Source: Fidelibacterota bacterium
GTDB taxonomy: Bacteria > Marinisomatota > Marinisomatia > SCGC-AAA003-L08 > TMED6
Direction: 5' to 3'
NCBI GenBank assembly: GCA_014239355.1
Contig: JAAZYZ010000023.1
Span: 1 to 10,490, forward strand
DNA: 10,490 nucleotides
The notes below the pieces were generated by a model. That model had not been told where the DNA came from and did not search any database. It saw only the letters and a list, made by a program, of their open reading frames with translations. Shown piece after piece: positions 8,238 through 10,490 of this stretch (the first letter of the stretch is position 1; every line of letters begins with the position of its first letter). Position numbers and translations under genes: made by a program.

Positions 8238-8801
8238 TTAATTACTCTCCTTGTTTTTCTTATTATACTTATTCATAGTTTCATTAATATTATTATTAAT
8301 TAAAAATTTCACTGCATCTACACATTCATTTAAGACAGATTCCATTAATTTCTGATCATCCTGATTAAATGGAGATAACACATAAGATGATAAAGATTTA
8401 ATGTTTGTTTTAGTTGATACTCCAACTTTCAATCTCAAAAAATTATCATTTTTTAATTGATAAATAATAGATTCTATTCCTTTTTGTCCGCCTGAGCTTC
8501 CTTTAGATTTAAACCTAATTTTACCTAATGGTAAATCTGCGTCATCATATACTACTAAAATATCAGTAATATCAATATTAAAGTAATCCATGTAGTGTTT
8601 TAATGCTATTCCACTATTATTCATATATCCTACCGGCTTAACTAATGATATGTCTGCACTTGTGGTATGCATGTATTCACCCTTGCCAAGTTTAAAATTC
8701 AAACTAAACTCATGAGCTAATTTATCTAGAACCCAATAACCTGTATTATGCTTTGTGTTGGCATATTGTGATCCTGGATTACCTAAGCCTACAATAATCA
8801 T
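8238..8801 (-). CDS. pth: Peptidyl-tRNA hydrolase
   Basis: Releases peptides from prematurely dropped peptidyl-tRNAs so the tRNA can be reused. The 187 residues are close to the usual 190. Family features are MIIVGLGNPGSQYANTKHN with N8 and catalytic H18, YMNNSG (59-64; M60 and N61), and the YDDADLPLGKIRFKSKGSSGG region (85-105) with D86 aligning to E. coli D93. The next motif, normally GGHNG, is GGQKG (Q106, K107), so the tRNA-contacting Asn of E. coli (N114) appears to be Lys. The C-terminal 20 residues are Asn/Lys-rich. The ATG overlaps the rplY stop in an ATGA arrangement, a classic sign of translational coupling; rplY-pth adjacency is common in bacteria. Confidence 0.96.
   Translation of the reverse strand: MIIVGLGNPGSQYANTKHNTGYWVLDKLAHEFSLNFKLGKGEYMHTTSADISLVKPVGYMNNSGIALKHYMDYFNIDITDILVVYDDADLPLGKIRFKSKGSSGGQKGIESIIYQLKNDNFLRLKVGVSTKTNIKSLSSYVLSPFNQDDQKLMESVLNECVDAVKFLINNNINETMNKYNKKNKESN
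8247..8252 (-). promoter_or_regulatory. Shine-Dalgarno site of hppA inside the end of pth
   Basis: AAGGAG, 9 nt before the hppA ATG, is read as Lys-Glu near the pth C-terminus. The pth stop and hppA start are contiguous (TAAATG), so this site fixes the start and indicates coupled translation. Confidence 0.7.
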
Positions 8802-9466
8802 TCAGCATTCTCATCATTAGTTTCTTCTGAAGATTCAGTATTATCAGATTCTGAATCTATACCTTCAGTTATATCGCCATCTATTTCAGTATCTTCTTCA
8901 ACTACCTCTTCTGCTTTAGTTGGTTGAATAATAGATACAATTAATAATTCTTCATCACCTACTAGGGTCACATCATCAGTCATTGATAGCTGTGCTAAAC
9001 GTATTGAATCTCCAATATCTAAATTAGTGATATCAATAGGTACATTTTGTGGAATATTCCCTGGTAAACATGATATTTCTATTTCAGTTAACACTTGATT
9101 TAAGACCCCTCCAGCTTTAATTCCTTCTGATTGTCCAGTAATTTCAATTGGTATTTTCACTGTAACCTCTTGGTCCATTTTAACACCATATAAATCAATA
9201 TGAAGCATTTCCTCAGAAATGGGATGATATTGAACAGATTTAATAATTACATCTCTATCTTTAGAACCCACAGATATTTGATAAACTTGTGCATCAGATT
9301 TTAATGCTTCATGCATTGTTTTTTTACTAACACTAAAAGGAATACTATCTTTTGAATCATGCGAATAATAAATACCTGGAATTTCATCCTGTGTACGTAA
9401 ATGCCTCACAAATGATTTTTTGCTACTTAATTCTCTTTTATTAACTTCAATTTTATGACCCTTCAT
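8798..9466 (-). CDS. rplY: Large ribosomal subunit protein bL25 (Ctc/TL5 form with acidic tail)
   Basis: Binds 5S rRNA in the 50S central protuberance. At 222 residues this is the two-domain CTC/TL5 form rather than the 94-residue E. coli L25. Residues about 1-95 form the 5S-binding domain (RELSSKKSFVRHLR, IPGIYY, VQYHPISEEMLHIDLY). Residues about 96-182 form the C-terminal beta domain (KIPIEITGQSEGIKAGGVL, CLPGNIPQNVPIDITNLDIGDSI). Residues 184-222 are an acidic tail with 18 Asp/Glu in 39 positions. GAGGTT at 9473-9478, 6 nt upstream, supports the ATG at 9464-9466. The gene lies 15 nt after prs and overlaps pth by 4 nt; prs-ctc-pth is a common order. Confidence 0.96.
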   Translation of the reverse strand: MKGHKIEVNKRELSSKKSFVRHLRTQDEIPGIYYSHDSKDSIPFSVSKKTMHEALKSDAQVYQISVGSKDRDVIIKSVQYHPISEEMLHIDLYGVKMDQEVTVKIPIEITGQSEGIKAGGVLNQVLTEIEISCLPGNIPQNVPIDITNLDIGDSIRLAQLSMTDDVTLVGDEELLIVSIIQPTKAEEVVEEDTEIDGDITEGIDSESDNTESSEETNDENAE

Positions 9467-9481
9467 TTCTATAACCTCATT

Positions 9482-10411
9482 TTATTTAAATAATTCACTA
9501 ATTGAATCACCTTTATTAATCCTTGTAATAGCTTCAGAAAAAACTTCTGCTACAGATATAATTTCTAGTTTATCAAACAGTTTATCGTTATCTATACTAA
9601 TAGTATCACTAATAATAATTTTATCAATTGGGGCTTCTTTTAATCTAGATATTGCTGGCCCAGATAAAACAGGATGTGTAGCTACTGCAACTACTGATTT
9701 TGCCCCATTGTCGACTGCAGTTTGTGCAGCATTACATATAGTACCAGCTGTATCAATCATATCATCAATAATAAATACATGTTTATTATTTAGTTCTCCA
9801 ATTAAGTTTACAACTTCAGCAACATTATGTTTAGGCCTTCTTTTATCAATTAAAGCAAACCCAATACCTAATTTTTTTGCATATGATTGACTCATTTTAG
9901 CACTGCCAATATCTGGTGCTAATACCACTCCACTATCAATGTTTAAGTTATAATCTTGTAATTTATTAAAAAGCGCAATTCTTGAATATAAATTATCAAA
10001 TGGCACATTAGTAAAACCTTGAATCTGCGGAGAATGCAAATCCATTGTAATCATTCTATCTACTCCAGCTGCCGCCATTAAATCTAAAATCATTCTAGCA
10101 GATATTGGTACGCGGGGTTGATCTTTTCTATCTTGTCTAGCATAACCATAATATGGAATCACTGCTGTTACAGTTTTTGCAGATGCTCGTTTAGCAGCAT
10201 CTAACATTAATAACAGCTCCATTAAATTTTCTGCAGGAGGATTAGTAGATTGAATTAAAAAAACATTCTCACCTCGAATATTTTCTTTAAAGGCAACCCG
10301 CAATTCTCCATCGCTAAATGTTTCTAAATCAATCTTACCTAATGGAACGCCCACAAGGTTTGCGATTTTTTTAGAAAGCTCTAAATTTGATTTTCCGCTA
10401 AATATCTTCAT
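9482..10411 (-). CDS. prs: Ribose-phosphate pyrophosphokinase (PRPP synthetase)
   Basis: Makes 5-phosphoribosyl-1-pyrophosphate and AMP from ribose 5-phosphate and ATP, feeding purine, pyrimidine, NAD, His and Trp synthesis. With the start at 10409-10411 it has 309 residues (E. coli 315) and begins MKIFSGKSNLELSKKIA, the normal family N-terminus. A longer frame from 10447 would add 12 residues but would read out of the tRNA-Gln gene, so I reject it. Motifs, numbered from this start: RQDRKDQPR (92-100), DLHSPQIQGF (124-133), the flexible loop DKRRPKHN (189-196), and the PRPP-binding VFIIDDMIDTAGT (212-224). There is no Shine-Dalgarno, since the tRNA 3' end sits 4 nt upstream. rplY follows after 15 nt. 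Confidence 0.96.
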   Translation of the reverse strand: MKIFSGKSNLELSKKIANLVGVPLGKIDLETFSDGELRVAFKENIRGENVFLIQSTNPPAENLMELLLMLDAAKRASAKTVTAVIPYYGYARQDRKDQPRVPISARMILDLMAAAGVDRMITMDLHSPQIQGFTNVPFDNLYSRIALFNKLQDYNLNIDSGVVLAPDIGSAKMSQSYAKKLGIGFALIDKRRPKHNVAEVVNLIGELNNKHVFIIDDMIDTAGTICNAAQTAVDNGAKSVVAVATHPVLSGPAISRLKEAPIDKIIISDTISIDNDKLFDKLEIISVAEVFSEAITRINKGDSISELFK

Positions 10412-10415
10412 AATG

Positions 10416-10486
10416 CTGGGGGACAGGGAGTCGAACCCCGATTCCATGGACCAAAACCATGTGTCCTGCCATTAGACGATCCCCCA
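10416..10486 (-). tRNA. tRNA-Gln (anticodon UUG)
   Basis: A full cloverleaf of 71 nt can be drawn by hand. The acceptor TGGGGGA pairs with TCCCCCA across 7 bp, including the U1-A72 pair expected for tRNA-Gln. The D stem is GTCT/GGAC with GG in the loop. The anticodon stem CATGG/CCATG encloses TTTTGGT, giving anticodon TTG. The variable loop is 4 nt (GAAT). The T arm is CGGGG-TTCGACT-CCCTG. The discriminator is G73, also expected for Gln. The 3' CCA is not encoded: G73 is followed by CAT. The prs start codon is 4 nt downstream, so the two are probably on one transcript. Only 4 nt upstream of the tRNA are in the window, so its promoter cannot be seen. Confidence 0.97.
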
Positions 10487-10490
10487 ATAA

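Noticed and set aside
9708..9890. Plus-strand 60-codon frame inside prs
   Set aside because: Antisense to the conserved PRPP-binding motif region of prs.
10412..10447. Prs start 12 codons upstream at 10447
   Set aside because: The extension would be translated from the tRNA-Gln T arm and acceptor sequence, and homologues begin at the MKIFSG-type N-terminus.
10436..10462. Inverted repeat CATGG/CCATG near the right edge
   Set aside because: It is the anticodon stem of tRNA-Gln.

Overview
The window is a gene-dense, AT-rich (roughly 30% G+C by eye) stretch of bacterial chromosome with almost no non-coding DNA. It holds a block of nine tightly packed minus-strand genes plus a tRNA, meeting a two-gene plus-strand unit end to end. 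Nothing in it looks mobile: I see no transposase, integrase, phage gene, CRISPR array or long repeat. The genes point to the Fibrobacteres-Chlorobi-Bacteroidetes (FCB) side of the tree: a short-chain-dehydrogenase-type threonine dehydrogenase, a zinc-less bS18, a K+-dependent membrane pyrophosphatase, and a secreted beta-barrel protein resembling the PorV/PorQ type. Several genes have good Shine-Dalgarno sequences, which Bacteroidetes proper mostly lack. A streamlined non-Bacteroidetes FCB lineage such as Marinimicrobia (SAR406) is therefore a reasonable guess. That taxonomic call is inference.

Plus strand, 1-2037: the 3' nine-tenths of a threonine 3-dehydrogenase gene (its start lies outside the window), followed 3 nt later by kbl. 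Together they convert L-threonine through 2-amino-3-oxobutanoate to glycine and acetyl-CoA.

Minus strand, read from the right edge (10486) down to 2026: tRNA-Gln(UUG), prs (PRPP synthetase), rplY/ctc (bL25), pth (peptidyl-tRNA hydrolase), hppA (ion-pumping pyrophosphatase), rpsF (bS6), rpsR (bS18), rplI (bL9), priA (replication restart helicase) and a signal-peptide-bearing beta-barrel protein. No gap in this run exceeds 15 nt. Two junctions have no gap at all: rplY/pth overlap by 4 nt and pth/hppA abut. One long transcript is the simplest reading, although internal promoters cannot be excluded. Its theme is translation (tRNA, bL25, Pth, bS6, bS18, bL9), with nucleotide precursor supply (Prs), pyrophosphate disposal (HppA) and replication restart (PriA). 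There is no gene-free stretch longer than 15 nt to describe.

Most of the window is ordinary housekeeping, and I do not see a new defence or mobile system. The points most worth a second look are: prs starting 4 nt after the tRNA-Gln 3' end, so tRNA maturation should leave a nearly leaderless prs mRNA; a PriA that has lost one of its two zinc-binding Cys sets; an ion-pumping pyrophosphatase embedded in a ribosomal-protein operon; and altered normally conserved residues in bS18 and Pth.
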